Shown piece after piece: positions 31,255 through 40,645 of a stretch of 46,646 nucleotides of DNA (positions are counted from its first letter, which is position 1; the number at the start of each line of letters is the position of its first letter). The notes beneath the pieces were generated by a model, which was not told the DNA's origin, searched no databases, and saw nothing but the letters and a program-made list of their open reading frames with translations. A program made the translations under genes and the position numbers. Location of the stretch: positions 1 to 46,646 of the forward strand of contig QKAU01000028.1 of NCBI GenBank assembly GCA_003246265.1, given 5' to 3'. This DNA comes from Kiritimatiellales bacterium (GTDB lineage Bacteria > Verrucomicrobiota > Kiritimatiellia > Kiritimatiellales > Pontiellaceae).

Positions 31255-32320
31255 AAGCAACACCGTGCGCATGGGACTGGTTGCCGCGATGGCGGCCAGC
31301 CTGCTCCTGATCATCCTGATGGCCCTGCTCAAGCCGAACGGGAAACCGGTTCCGGAATCGCACGAAACCGCGTTGCCGGTCACCGTCATTCAGGTCACGC
31401 TGACCAACATGGCAGACCTGGTATATCTTCCGGCCGTGGTCGAGGCCCATGTGGACGCCCTGCTCGCCGCGGAAAAGGCGGGTCGGATCGTCGAGCTTGC
31501 GGCAGACCGCGGAGACCATGTCCAGGCCGGCCAGCTGCTCATGCGGATCGACGACCGGATATGGCAGGCGAATCTAAGCCAGGCCACCATCGCCGCCGAA
31601 AACGCCCGCAGGAACCATGAACGGTTCCAGGTCCTGCAGAAATCCGGAGCGGTGGCGGAGAGCGAATACGACAATATCGAAAAGGCCTATATCCAGGCCG
31701 ATGCCCTCGCCACGGAAGCTCGCATCAACATCGAACAATGCCGCGTGGTCTCGCCGATCGGCGGCATCGTGAACAACCGTTTGGTCGAAGCCGGCGAATA
31801 TGTCCAACCCGGAACGCCGGTTTTCCAGGTGGTCGACGCGGCCACCGTCCGCATCGTAATCCAGATTCCGGAACGGGATATTTTTGCCGTCCACGCCGGC
31901 GACAGGATGTCATTTACAATCCAGCCCCTGCCTGGGCAGCGCTTCGAAGGAACGGTCACCTTCGTGGCGACCCAGGCCGATCCCCGAAACAATGCCTTCC
32001 GTACCGAGATCACCGTCAACAACGACGGCGGGATCCTGCGGCCTGGAATGATCGCCCAGATTGAATTCCACCGCGGGAATTTCCAGGACATGGTGGCACT
32101 GCCGATGTCCGCCGTGCTGCCATCGAAGGGCGACCATATCGTCTTTCTGGCCAAGGACGGCCGGGCCATCCGGCGCAAAATCCAGCTTGAGAGCCTCGCG
32201 CGCAAGCAGGCGCTGGTTTCCCGTGGGCTGGAAACAGGCGACCTGGTCATCGTGGAAGGCAACCGGAACCTGCGGGACGGGCAGCGCGTGGAGATCCAGG
32301 AAGCGGAGCGCGGCGAATGA
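31247..32320 (+). CDS. RND efflux periplasmic adaptor (HlyD/AcrA family)
   Basis: This 357-residue membrane-fusion protein has an N-terminal anchor (MGLVAAMAASLLLIILMALL) and a lipoyl half-motif (AAEKAGRIVELAADRGDHVQAGQLLMRID). An alpha hairpin and the second lipoyl half (RVVSPIGGIVNNRLVEAGEYVQPG) follow, then beta-barrel and membrane-proximal domains. It links the inner-membrane pump encoded next to the TolC-type channel encoded just before. It overlaps both neighbours (8 and 4 bases), so the three are one operon. There is no lipobox, so it is anchored by the helix. Confidence 0.92.
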   Translation: MTRSNTVRMGLVAAMAASLLLIILMALLKPNGKPVPESHETALPVTVIQVTLTNMADLVYLPAVVEAHVDALLAAEKAGRIVELAADRGDHVQAGQLLMRIDDRIWQANLSQATIAAENARRNHERFQVLQKSGAVAESEYDNIEKAYIQADALATEARINIEQCRVVSPIGGIVNNRLVEAGEYVQPGTPVFQVVDAATVRIVIQIPERDIFAVHAGDRMSFTIQPLPGQRFEGTVTFVATQADPRNNAFRTEITVNNDGGILRPGMIAQIEFHRGNFQDMVALPMSAVLPSKGDHIVFLAKDGRAIRRKIQLESLARKQALVSRGLETGDLVIVEGNRNLRDGQRVEIQEAERGE

Positions 32321-35300
32321 TCCTGACCGAATACGCCATCAAATTCAGGACGGCCGTCTTCATCTTCATGGTGGTGCTGGCCGTAATGGGCGTCGTCTCC
32401 TATAACTCCCTGCCCCGCGAAGGGAATCCGGACATCACCATTCCCCAGGTCTTCGTGACCGCCATCCACCCCGGCACCGCTCCCGAAGAGATGGAGAACC
32501 TGGTGGTCATCCCCATCGAGAAGCGGCTCAACGAGCTGGGCAACATCAAGACCATCTCGGCCATGGCGGCCGACAGCGTGGCCGTCTTTGCGGTCGAGTT
32601 CCTTGCGGGCGCCGACGTCGATACCGCCATCCAGCGGGTCAAGGACAAGATCGACCTTGCGCGGCCGGACCTCCCGGACGACCTCGACGAACCGGTGGTT
32701 GAAGGACTGAACTTCAGCACCGACATCCCCATCATGCGCTTCGCCCTGTCCGGCGACCCGGACCTGGAGCGGCTGAAGAGCACGGCCGAGTCGCTGCAGG
32801 ACGAGATCGAAGCCATCTCCGGCGTGAAGGAGGCACGCATCGCCGGCACGCGGGAGCGGGAAATCCGGATCGAATTCGACCTGCCCCGGCTCGTGGCCTA
32901 CAACATTCCGCTCGCCGATGTCTTGGCGCTCATTGCCAAGGAGAACATCACGGTTTCGGCAGGCATGCTCGAAGTGGACCGCAACAAGGTGCAGGTGCGG
33001 GTGCCCGGAGAGTTCTCGCTGGCCTCCGACCTCCGCGACCTGGTGGTCGTCCAGCGGGACAACCGCCCCGTATACCTCCGCGACATCGCGTCCGTCGCGG
33101 ACACCTTCAAGGACCGCGAGTCGATCTCGCGCATCAACGGCGAACCCGCCGTATCGGTATCGGTCTACAAGCGCGCCGGCGAAAACTCGGTCCGGCTCAT
33201 CAACGAGGTGAAGCATTTCCTCGGGTCCGACCGACTACCGGGCGACATCCACATCACCGTGGTGCAGGATGATTCGAAGGACATCCGCGACATGCTCGCC
33301 GAGCTGGAAAACAATATCGTCTCGGGCTTCTTCCTGGTCATTGTCGTACTGCTGCTCTTCATGGGCAAGCGCAACAGCCTGTTTGTCGGGCTGGCCATCC
33401 CCTTCTCGCTGATGCTTTCATTCACGGTGATGATGCTCATGGGCATCACGCTGAACATGGTGGTCCTGTTCGCACTGATCCTGGGCGTAGGCATGCTGGT
33501 CGACAACGGCATCGTCCTCGTCGAAAACATCTACCGGCTGCACTGCGAGGGCCTGTCGCGGGTCGAGGCCGCGCGCCAAGGCGCGGCCGAAGTCGCCTGG
33601 CCGGTCGCGACCTCCACCCTGACCACGCTGGCTGCCTTTTCTCCGCTGCTGTTCTGGCCCGACATCATCGGCGAGTTCATGGGCTACATCCCCGAAACGC
33701 TCATTATAACATTGATCTCCTCCCTCTTCGTTGCGCTGGTCGCAAATCCCGCCCTCTGCTCCGTGCTCATCAAGCGCGGGCGCCTGCGGTTCGACGACGC
33801 CCGGACCGAACACCACCCGTTTGTGAGGGCCTACGAACGGACCTTGCGGGGCGCCCTGCGCTACAGGGGCCTCCTCGTTGCCATCAGTGCCTTGTTCCTT
33901 GTTCTGAGCGCGCAGCTCTACGGCCGCTTCGGGCCGGGCGTCATGCTGTTTGTGGATGTCGAACCGCGGGCGGCGCAAATCGAGGTACGCTTCCCCGAGG
34001 GTACCGCGCTGGATAAAACCGATGACGCCCTGCGGAAGATCGAGATGGCGATCCGCGATCTCGACGACATCGAATTCATCCTGGCCACGACGGGTCAGGG
34101 CATTGGCAGCGGCTTCGCCCAGGGAAGCGGGGGCACCTATCTGGGCTCCCTCTACATCAAATTCGTCGACGAGGATCTGCGCAAGGGGAGCACTTCCGAT
34201 CTCATCAAAACCTTCCGCGACCGCATTGGCCGGATTCCCGGAGCGGACATCAAGGTCCAGGAGACGGAAGAGGGGCCTCCCCAGCAACCCCCCGTCAGCA
34301 TCGAAATTGCTGGCGAAGACCTGGGCGTACTGAGCGATATCGCGTCCGACATCAAGCGGAATATCAGTCACGTACCGGGACTGGTGGACCTGAGGTCCGA
34401 TTTCGAGAACGCCCTCCCGGAACTGCAGTTCATCGTGGACCGGCAGCGCGCCGGGATGCTCGGCCTGGACACGGAGACCATTGGCTTCTTCCTGCGCACC
34501 GCCATCTATGGCACCGAATCGCCGCGCGAATTCCGCGCCGGCGAGGATGAATACGACATCACCGTCCGCCTCCCCCTGCCCGATCGCGAGCAGTTCAACC
34601 TGATGGACGCCATCTATATTCCGGTGCAGGATGGCCAGCCGGTTCCCCTCTCCTCGCTGGGCAGCTTTGTCTACACCGCCGGACGCGGCGTGATCCATCG
34701 CAAGGACCAGAAGCGCGTCGTCACGATTACGGGAAACAAGGCCGATGGACGCGAATCCCAGGAGTTGCTGGCCGACATCCAGCCCCTCGTCGACCAACGG
34801 GAACTGCCGCCCGGATATTCGATCACCTACACCGGCGACAAGGAGGATCAGGACGAATCCACGGCCTTCCTGATCAAGGCCTTCCTACTGGCCCTCGCGG
34901 GCATCACCGTCATCCTGGTCATCCAGTTCAACTCCGTGCTGCTACCCCTAATCATCTTCTCCTCGATCGTTTTGTCGATCATCGGCGTCATGTGGGGCCT
35001 GCTGATCACCCGCATGCACTTCAGCATTGTCATGACCGGCGTGGGCATCATCAGCCTGGCCGGCATCGTGGTGAACAACGCCATCGTCCTGGTCGACTGC
35101 ATCAACCAGCTGAAGCGGAAGGGTTTCGCTACCACCGAGGCGGTGGTGCATGCCGGCCGCCTCCGTTTGCGGCCCGTCCTGCTGACGGCGGTGACCACCA
35201 TCCTGGGACTGATCCCCATGGCCGTGGGCTTCAGCTTCGACATCCACGAAATGCGCTTTGCCGTCGGGGGGGCAACCTCGGCATGGTGGGCCCCCATGGC

Positions 35301-35427
35301 GATCGCCGTGATCTTCGGCTTGGCGGTTTCCACCGTGCTCACGCTGGTCATGGTTCCGCTGATGTACAGCCTCGCCGATTCCTTTACCGCCCTGCTCAAG
35401 CGCCATGTCCGCCTAGGAACGGATTGA
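32317..35427 (+). CDS. RND-family efflux pump, inner-membrane permease
   Basis: This 1036-residue protein has the AcrB/HAE layout: a first membrane helix (TAVFIFMVVLAVMGVVSYNSL), a porter loop, helices 2-6, a duplicated second half, and a C-terminal helix pair. ENLVVIPIEKRLNELGNIKTISAMA is typical of the PN1 region. In helix 4 the motif is LGVGMLVDNGIVLVENI, with Asp396 followed by Asn, so one of the two classical proton-relay aspartates is replaced, as in several other RND branches. It is the last gene of the marR/tolC-adaptor-pump operon, overlapping the adaptor by four bases. Substrate cannot be told; the MarR domain suggests induction by a small aromatic or toxic compound. Confidence 0.93.
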   Translation: MILTEYAIKFRTAVFIFMVVLAVMGVVSYNSLPREGNPDITIPQVFVTAIHPGTAPEEMENLVVIPIEKRLNELGNIKTISAMAADSVAVFAVEFLAGADVDTAIQRVKDKIDLARPDLPDDLDEPVVEGLNFSTDIPIMRFALSGDPDLERLKSTAESLQDEIEAISGVKEARIAGTREREIRIEFDLPRLVAYNIPLADVLALIAKENITVSAGMLEVDRNKVQVRVPGEFSLASDLRDLVVVQRDNRPVYLRDIASVADTFKDRESISRINGEPAVSVSVYKRAGENSVRLINEVKHFLGSDRLPGDIHITVVQDDSKDIRDMLAELENNIVSGFFLVIVVLLLFMGKRNSLFVGLAIPFSLMLSFTVMMLMGITLNMVVLFALILGVGMLVDNGIVLVENIYRLHCEGLSRVEAARQGAAEVAWPVATSTLTTLAAFSPLLFWPDIIGEFMGYIPETLIITLISSLFVALVANPALCSVLIKRGRLRFDDARTEHHPFVRAYERTLRGALRYRGLLVAISALFLVLSAQLYGRFGPGVMLFVDVEPRAAQIEVRFPEGTALDKTDDALRKIEMAIRDLDDIEFILATTGQGIGSGFAQGSGGTYLGSLYIKFVDEDLRKGSTSDLIKTFRDRIGRIPGADIKVQETEEGPPQQPPVSIEIAGEDLGVLSDIASDIKRNISHVPGLVDLRSDFENALPELQFIVDRQRAGMLGLDTETIGFFLRTAIYGTESPREFRAGEDEYDITVRLPLPDREQFNLMDAIYIPVQDGQPVPLSSLGSFVYTAGRGVIHRKDQKRVVTITGNKADGRESQELLADIQPLVDQRELPPGYSITYTGDKEDQDESTAFLIKAFLLALAGITVILVIQFNSVLLPLIIFSSIVLSIIGVMWGLLITRMHFSIVMTGVGIISLAGIVVNNAIVLVDCINQLKRKGFATTEAVVHAGRLRLRPVLLTAVTTILGLIPMAVGFSFDIHEMRFAVGGATSAWWAPMAIAVIFGLAVSTVLTLVMVPLMYSLADSFTALLKRHVRLGTD

Positions 35428-35485
35428 AGCAGGAGCCGCGCAGCCTCCGTGGCCGGCACCACCCCGCCGCAGAGGCCGACACATC

Positions 35486-35504
35486 GGTCCGCCGGACCAT
35501 TTTT
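35486..35504 (+). terminator. Probable terminator of the efflux operon
   Basis: GGTCC-GCC-GGACC followed by ATTTTT lies 59 bases beyond the pump stop. The stem is only 5 bp, so strength is moderate. Confidence 0.5.
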
Positions 35505-35519
35505 AGTATTTTTTACTAA
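35503..35519. repeat. AT-only inverted repeat upstream of the DUF4186 gene
   Basis: TTAGTA-TTTTT-TACTAA is a perfect 6-bp dyad, overlapping the U-run of the preceding hairpin. It may contribute to termination on the minus strand or be an operator for the next gene. Confidence 0.35.
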
Positions 35520-35604
35520 TTTTTCGGCACCCCGAGGCTTGCGGTCATGACGTAGGCCCTTTATGCTATCGAAGTTGCATGAGAATCCAACAGAGGGATG
35601 CACT

Positions 35605-35976
35605 GTGGCGAAGCTGACGGACAAGGAATGGAATGCGTTCAGGGATACCTTGGTAAAGGATGGTCGCTTCGAGAAATTCGTGCTGGGCGAGCCAGAACAT
35701 GAATACGTGACCTCCCGGGGCATGGACATCCTGCGCCTACACGCGACCGATTTTGTCAACAAGCGCCTGGCCCCGGCCAACCCCAAGAACGACGGCCGGC
35801 AAACCCCCACGAAAGGCCATCCGGTCTTCATTGCGCAACATGCCTGCGGGTGCAACGATCGCAGCACCCTGGAACAGTTCTTCGGCATCGAAAAGGGCCG
35901 GGAGCTGTCAGGGGATGAGGTCGAGCGCGTAGTGGACGTGATCCTGCGCTGGATCGAGGAACATCTCGGCTCATAG
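35605..35976 (+). CDS. DUF4186 family protein
   Basis: This small cytoplasmic protein of 123 residues matches the DUF4186 pattern: RGMDILRLHATDFVNKRLAPANPKNDGRQTP, then KGHPVFIAQHACGC, then IEKGRELSGDEVERVVDVILRWIEEHL. The HPVFIAQHA core and nearby cysteines suggest a metal or substrate site, but no function is established. The GTG at 35605, with GAGGG seven bases upstream, is preferred over an ATG at 35563 that lacks a ribosome-binding site. It stands alone between the efflux operon and pcnB. Confidence 0.75.
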   Translation: MAKLTDKEWNAFRDTLVKDGRFEKFVLGEPEHEYVTSRGMDILRLHATDFVNKRLAPANPKNDGRQTPTKGHPVFIAQHACGCNDRSTLEQFFGIEKGRELSGDEVERVVDVILRWIEEHLGS

Positions 35977-36057
35977 TCCGCCGCCCCTGCCGAAAAGAAG
36001 CGCGGGCCAAAGGTTTTCCTTTTTTCGCTCTGCGGCTTCGCCTATTCTCCGCCTCTT

Positions 36058-37284
36058 ATGGAACCCGTCATCGTACAGCGCGCCAACCACAACATCAGCC
36101 GCAAGAACATCAGTTCCGCTGCGGTCAAGGTGCTCTACCGCCTCAAGGAGGAGGGCTTTACGGCCTACTTGGCCGGAGGCGGCGTTCGCGACCTGCTCCT
36201 CGAACGAAACCCCAAGGATTTCGACGTTGCAACGGATGCAACGCCGGAGCAGATCCGCCGGATTTTCCGTAATTGCCGGCTGGTGGGCCGCCGCTTTCGC
36301 CTGGCCCATGTGCTTTTCCGAGGCGAAACCATCGAAACCTCCACCTTCCGCGCCCCCGTACCCGAAGACGAGAGCACCCACTGCGAGAACACCTTCCGGA
36401 CCAGCGAAACCGGCTTCGTTGAACGCGACAACATCTTCGGCACCCCCGAACAGGACGCCCTGCGCCGCGACTTCACCATCAACGCCCTCTTCTACAACAT
36501 CTCCGACTTTACACTCATCGACTATGCCGGAGGATTGAAGGATCTGGAAGAGCGCGTCGTCCGGGTGATCGGCGATCCCGACCGCCGGTTTGCCGAAGAT
36601 CCCGTGCGGATGATCCGCGCGGCGCGCTTCGCCGGCACCCTTGGATTCGACATCGAACCGGCGGCCTACGATGCGATCTGCCGGAACAAGGAGTTGCTGG
36701 CCCACGCCTCGTCTTCGCGCATGTACGAAGAGGTGCAGAAGCTCTTCTTCTGCGGCCATGCCAAGGAGGTCTTCCTGTGGCTGGAACGGACCGACCTGCT
36801 CCATCCCATGTTCCACGACTTTTCCCACTGGATCGACGAAGACAAGGCGCGGCACGACTGGGTCATCCACACCCTGGAGCAGATGGACCGCTGGCGCAAG
36901 GCGGGCCTGCGCGTCCATCCGGCCCTGCTCTTCGCGCTGATTTTCGGGGAATACCACGAATTCCTCGCCAGCCGCCTCGAAGAGGAGGGGCAATCCCCGC
37001 AGGACGCCGCCCGCAATGCGGTTCAGGAACATCTGCGGGGCATGTGCGACAATGTACGCGTACCCAAGCAGGTAATCTTCCAGGTGGGCGACATCATGGC
37101 CAACCAAGGGCGCTTCCACCGGACAAAGGGCCGCCACCCCGCGCGCTTCCTCCACAACAAGGGGTTTCTCGACGCCTTCCTCTATTTCAAGTTCGCTTCC
37201 AGGGCCCACGACCGTAACCTTGATCTGCTGGAACATTGGGTCGTCCTGCACCGGGAACAGCACGGCAAGGGCGAACGCGCCTAG
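36058..37284 (+). CDS. pcnB: Poly(A) polymerase PcnB / tRNA nucleotidyltransferase family
   Basis: This 408-residue class II nucleotidyltransferase has the head domain motif [25 protein letters not shown], with the metal-binding DxD. It also carries the PcnB-type signature [19 protein letters not shown], then [16 protein letters not shown] and the RNA-binding segment [22 protein letters not shown]. The tail is shorter than in E. coli PcnB and lacks its long basic extension. PcnB adds 3' A tails that promote RNA decay; the CCA-adding enzyme is the close alternative, but the [15 protein letters not shown] signature favours poly(A) polymerase. It precedes the NifA-like gene on the same strand by 106 bases. 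Confidence 0.85.
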   Translation: MEPVIVQRANHNISRKNISSAAVKVLYRLKEEGFTAYLAGGGVRDLLLERNPKDFDVATDATPEQIRRIFRNCRLVGRRFRLAHVLFRGETIETSTFRAPVPEDESTHCENTFRTSETGFVERDNIFGTPEQDALRRDFTINALFYNISDFTLIDYAGGLKDLEERVVRVIGDPDRRFAEDPVRMIRAARFAGTLGFDIEPAAYDAICRNKELLAHASSSRMYEEVQKLFFCGHAKEVFLWLERTDLLHPMFHDFSHWIDEDKARHDWVIHTLEQMDRWRKAGLRVHPALLFALIFGEYHEFLASRLEEEGQSPQDAARNAVQEHLRGMCDNVRVPKQVIFQVGDIMANQGRFHRTKGRHPARFLHNKGFLDAFLYFKFASRAHDRNLDLLEHWVVLHREQHGKGERA

Positions 37285-37390
37285 CACCATCCCGCGATTT
37301 GATCCGGAAAACACCCTTGTGCACCCCCTCTCCGGTTGCTACATTTTTGACCCTATTGCCCGGAAGGGGAACACTCACGAGGGTGCCATC

Positions 37391-38923
37391 ATGAACCAGA
37401 GCGAAAAGGAACTCAGCGTCCTTTACAAGATATCGCAGACCATTTCGTCGCGTCGGCACACGGTGGCCGACCTGCTGAGCGAAGTGCTGCAGATCATGGA
37501 AAACGATATGGGCGTGCTGCGCGGCACGCTCACCCTGCGCAAGCCCGGAACCGACATCCTCAACATCGAGGCGTCGCGGGGCCTGTCGGAAAGCGAGATC
37601 CGGCGGGGCCAATATCGACTCGGCGAAGGGGTTACCGGACGCGTTGCGCAAAGCGGCAAACCCGCGCTGGTGGCCGATATCAGCCAGTCGCCCGACTTCC
37701 TCAACCGGACTAGGGCCCGCGGCGACCAGAAGACGGCCTTCCTCTGCGTCCCGATCATCCATCACAAGGAAGTGATCGGCACCATGAGCATCGACCTTCC
37801 CTCGGGCATGCCCGAGGAGCTCAAGGGCTACCTGATCTTCCTGGAACACGTCGCCCAGATCCTCGCCTCGGCGGTATCCACGATCCGCGAAGAGCTCGAG
37901 GAGCGCCATGCCCTCGAATCTGAAAACGAAATGCTTCGCCGCCAGCTGGGCGGGCGCTACAGCATCGACAACATGGTCGGAAACTGCAACTCGATGCGGT
38001 CCATCTACGAGCAGATCGTGCAGGTCGCCGACAGCGCGGCAACCGTCCTTGTCCGAGGCGAATCGGGAACCGGCAAGGAGCTCGTCGCCCGCGCCATCCA
38101 CTTCAACAGCCCGCGCAAGAACAACGCCTTCATCAGCGTCAACTGCGCCGCCCTGCCCGAAAACCTGATTGAAAGCGAACTCTTCGGCCACGAAAAGGGT
38201 GCCTTCACGGGCGCGGCCCAGCAACGCAAGGGGCGCTTCGAACTGGCCAACGGAGGCACGATCTTCCTCGACGAAATCGGCGACATCTCTCCGGCCGTCC
38301 AGGTGCGCCTGCTGCGGGTGCTGCAGGAGAAGACCTTCGAACGCGTCGGCGGCAACGAGCCCATCAAGGTCAATGTCCGCGTCATCGCGGCCACCAGCCG
38401 CAACCTGGAAGAGGGCATTGCCAAGCAGACGTTCCGCGAGGACCTCTACTACCGGCTCAACGTCTTCCCGATCCTGCTCCCGCCCCTGCGCGAACGGAAA
38501 TCCGACATCATGCTGCTCGCCGACCACTTCCTGCAGAAATACGGCGACATGTACGGCAAGGAGATGAAGCGCATCTCCACCTCGGCGATCAACATGATGA
38601 TGGCCTACCACTGGCCGGGAAACGTGCGCGAACTCGAAAACTGCATCGAGCGCTCCGTGCTGACTTCGTCCGACGGCGTGATCCATGGATTCAACCTCCC
38701 CCCATCGCTCCAGACCAGCGATGAAACGCATACCGCGCTACTGCCCGAGAGCGGAGCCAACCTCAGGCAAATGGTCGATGCCTACGAGCGAGAAATCCTC
38801 ATTGATGCCCTGAAAAAGCACCGCGGGAACGCCGCCGCCGTGGCGCGCTATCTCCAGACGACGCAGCGCATCATCAACTACCGGATCAAGAACCTCGGCA
38901 TCGAACCGAGAAGCTACAAGTAG
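37391..38923 (+). CDS. NifA-like sigma-54-dependent activator with GAF domain
   Basis: This 510-residue protein has an N-terminal GAF domain (residues about 20-165; [24 protein letters not shown], a sequence style characteristic of NifA) and a AAA+ domain. Walker A is [16 protein letters not shown] (about 222-237), the sigma-54 contact loop GAFTGA is intact, and Walker B is [13 protein letters not shown]-terminal Fis-type helix-turn-helix ([20 protein letters not shown]) binds DNA. It has no receiver domain, so control is through GAF ligand or a partner such as a PII protein. No nif structural genes are in the window, but glnN with a likely sigma-54 promoter lies 5 kb away. The start has GAGGG at proper spacing. 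Confidence 0.88.
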   Translation: MNQSEKELSVLYKISQTISSRRHTVADLLSEVLQIMENDMGVLRGTLTLRKPGTDILNIEASRGLSESEIRRGQYRLGEGVTGRVAQSGKPALVADISQSPDFLNRTRARGDQKTAFLCVPIIHHKEVIGTMSIDLPSGMPEELKGYLIFLEHVAQILASAVSTIREELEERHALESENEMLRRQLGGRYSIDNMVGNCNSMRSIYEQIVQVADSAATVLVRGESGTGKELVARAIHFNSPRKNNAFISVNCAALPENLIESELFGHEKGAFTGAAQQRKGRFELANGGTIFLDEIGDISPAVQVRLLRVLQEKTFERVGGNEPIKVNVRVIAATSRNLEEGIAKQTFREDLYYRLNVFPILLPPLRERKSDIMLLADHFLQKYGDMYGKEMKRISTSAINMMMAYHWPGNVRELENCIERSVLTSSDGVIHGFNLPPSLQTSDETHTALLPESGANLRQMVDAYEREILIDALKKHRGNAAAVARYLQTTQRIINYRIKNLGIEPRSYK

Positions 38924-38949
38924 CTTCGGCAAACACGCATCCCCTCCCC

Positions 38950-39816
38950 ATGGAACCCGTGAAACTAGCCGAATCGCTCGCCTTCCGCTTTGCCGGTGCG
39001 GGCATCGACAACGCCCGACGGGTGGCGGAGGAACTGCTGGCGCATGTACTCGACTGCCGGCCGCTGGAAATCTATACCGCAGCGATTGCGGCACCGGCGT
39101 CCCACGAAGACCAGGCCGCCCTGGTGCGCAGACTTGAACCGCTGGCCGTCCGCATCGAGATGGGCGAACCGCTCCAGTACGTGGTCGGGCATACCAGCTT
39201 CTGGGGACTGGAGATCCGCTGCGACCCCCGCGCCCTGATCCCCCGTCCCGAAACGGAGCTGCTGGTAGAGGATGTCCTCGCTTCGCCAATCTGGAAGAAT
39301 CGCCCCGCCACCGTCGTCGATGTGGGAACCGGAACGGGGTGCATCGTGCTGACGCTGGCGTCACAGCGTCCCGATGCCGACTTCATCGCCGTCGACCGAC
39401 ATGCCTCCTCCCTCGGCCTGGCACGGGAAAACGCGCGTATTCACGGACTGGACAGGCGCATCCTCTGGCTGGAAAACGACCTGCTCGACGGTTTCGCCCC
39501 GTGCAGCGCCGATGCCATCGTCGCGAACCTCCCCTACATCGCCACCGATGATTGGCGGAAGCTTTCGCCATCCGTGCGGGACTTCGAACCGCAAGCGGCC
39601 CTTGAAAGCGGGCCCTCCGGCATGGAATTGATCGCCCGGCTGGCCACGCAGGCGAGATACGTCCTCGTGCCTGGCGGCATGCTCTTTCTCGAATTCGGTT
39701 TCGACCAGGGCGAATCGGTCCGCCACTGCCTGGAGAAGCTCGACTACCGCGAGGTGGAGATCAAGCGCGACCTCGCCGGGCTCGACCGCATCGGAATCGC
39801 GACCAACCCCGGCTAG
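38950..39816 (+). CDS. prmC: Release factor glutamine methyltransferase PrmC
   Basis: This 288-residue SAM-dependent methyltransferase modifies the GGQ glutamine of peptide-release factors. The N-terminal helical domain contains PLQYVVGHTSFWGLEIRCD. LIPRPETELLVEDVL is the family hallmark, VVDVGTGTGCIVLTLA the SAM motif I and IVANLPYIATDDW motif IV. Motif IV usually reads NPPY in PrmC; here it is NLPY. The C-terminus GLDRIGIATNPG matches the family. The stop overlaps that of the convergent rsmA gene by three bases (CTAG). Confidence 0.88.
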   Translation: MEPVKLAESLAFRFAGAGIDNARRVAEELLAHVLDCRPLEIYTAAIAAPASHEDQAALVRRLEPLAVRIEMGEPLQYVVGHTSFWGLEIRCDPRALIPRPETELLVEDVLASPIWKNRPATVVDVGTGTGCIVLTLASQRPDADFIAVDRHASSLGLARENARIHGLDRRILWLENDLLDGFAPCSADAIVANLPYIATDDWRKLSPSVRDFEPQAALESGPSGMELIARLATQARYVLVPGGMLFLEFGFDQGESVRHCLEKLDYREVEIKRDLAGLDRIGIATNPG

Positions 39817-40643
39817 GCCAGCAGGCGAGCGAGCGCCGCCCACCGCTCGATGCCGATGACTTCCGGGCGTTCGTTGTGATCGATGCCGGCATCCGCCAGC
39901 AATTCATCTAGCGGCGAAATCCCCAGCCTTCTCAGTATGGTGCCGATCTGCTTGCGGCGTTGCGAAAAGCACGCTTTCACGAGCTGTTTGAATACAGCAT
40001 ATTCCGAGGAACCCACCAGTGGATGATCGCGGCGCTCCATCTTGACCACGGCGGACCAGACCTTAGGCGGCGGGAGGAAACAGGTAGGGCTTATTTTCTT
40101 CACCAGTGTATTTACATAGAAGGCCCCGGTCAGGATGCCCAGCACACCATAATGCTTGTCGTCCGGAGGGGCCGTCAGCCGGTCGGCAACCTCCTTCTGG
40201 ATAGTGAGTGCCATGAGGGCCGGCCGATGCTCGCACTCCGCTATGTCCACCATCAGCCGGCTCGCCACGGAATAGGGAAGGTTGGCTGCAACCTTTGCGA
40301 TCCCGTCCGCAAAAAGCCTGTCCAGGTCGACCTCGAGGGCGTCGGATTCGATCAGCCTGAATCCGGAAAAGCGCGACCGCAGGTATTCGGCCATGGTCGG
40401 ATCCTTTTCAATGCAGGTCACGGATTTAGCCCGGGGTATGAGCCGTTCGGTCAAGGCTCCCAATCCCGGCCCGATTTCAAGCACCGAATCGTTCGGGTGC
40501 AATGCGGCGGTAGCGGCGATGAGGTCCAGGATGTTCGCATCAATAAGGTAGTTCTGACCCAGTCCCTTGTTGGGGCGGTGCCCAAGTTGCGCAAGCAGGC
40601 CGCGCACCTCCTTTGGACTGGTCAGACGAGGTTCGTTCGCCAT
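39813..40643 (-). CDS. rsmA: 16S rRNA dimethyladenosine transferase RsmA (KsgA)
   Basis: This protein of 276 residues dimethylates two adjacent adenosines near the 3' end of 16S rRNA. HRPNKGLGQNYLIDANILD, VLEIGPGLGALTERL (SAM motif I), VAANLPYSVASRL (motif IV) and the C-terminal helical domain with VKACFSQRRKQIGTILRRL are all present. The ATG at 40643, with GGAA six bases upstream, is preferred; an ATG at 40655 in the end of pdxA would add four residues. It lies directly after pdxA, and the pdxA-ksgA order is widespread in bacteria. Confidence 0.93.
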   Translation of the reverse strand: MANEPRLTSPKEVRGLLAQLGHRPNKGLGQNYLIDANILDLIAATAALHPNDSVLEIGPGLGALTERLIPRAKSVTCIEKDPTMAEYLRSRFSGFRLIESDALEVDLDRLFADGIAKVAANLPYSVASRLMVDIAECEHRPALMALTIQKEVADRLTAPPDDKHYGVLGILTGAFYVNTLVKKISPTCFLPPPKVWSAVVKMERRDHPLVGSSEYAVFKQLVKACFSQRRKQIGTILRRLGISPLDELLADAGIDHNERPEVIGIERWAALARLLA

Positions 40644-40645
40644 TG

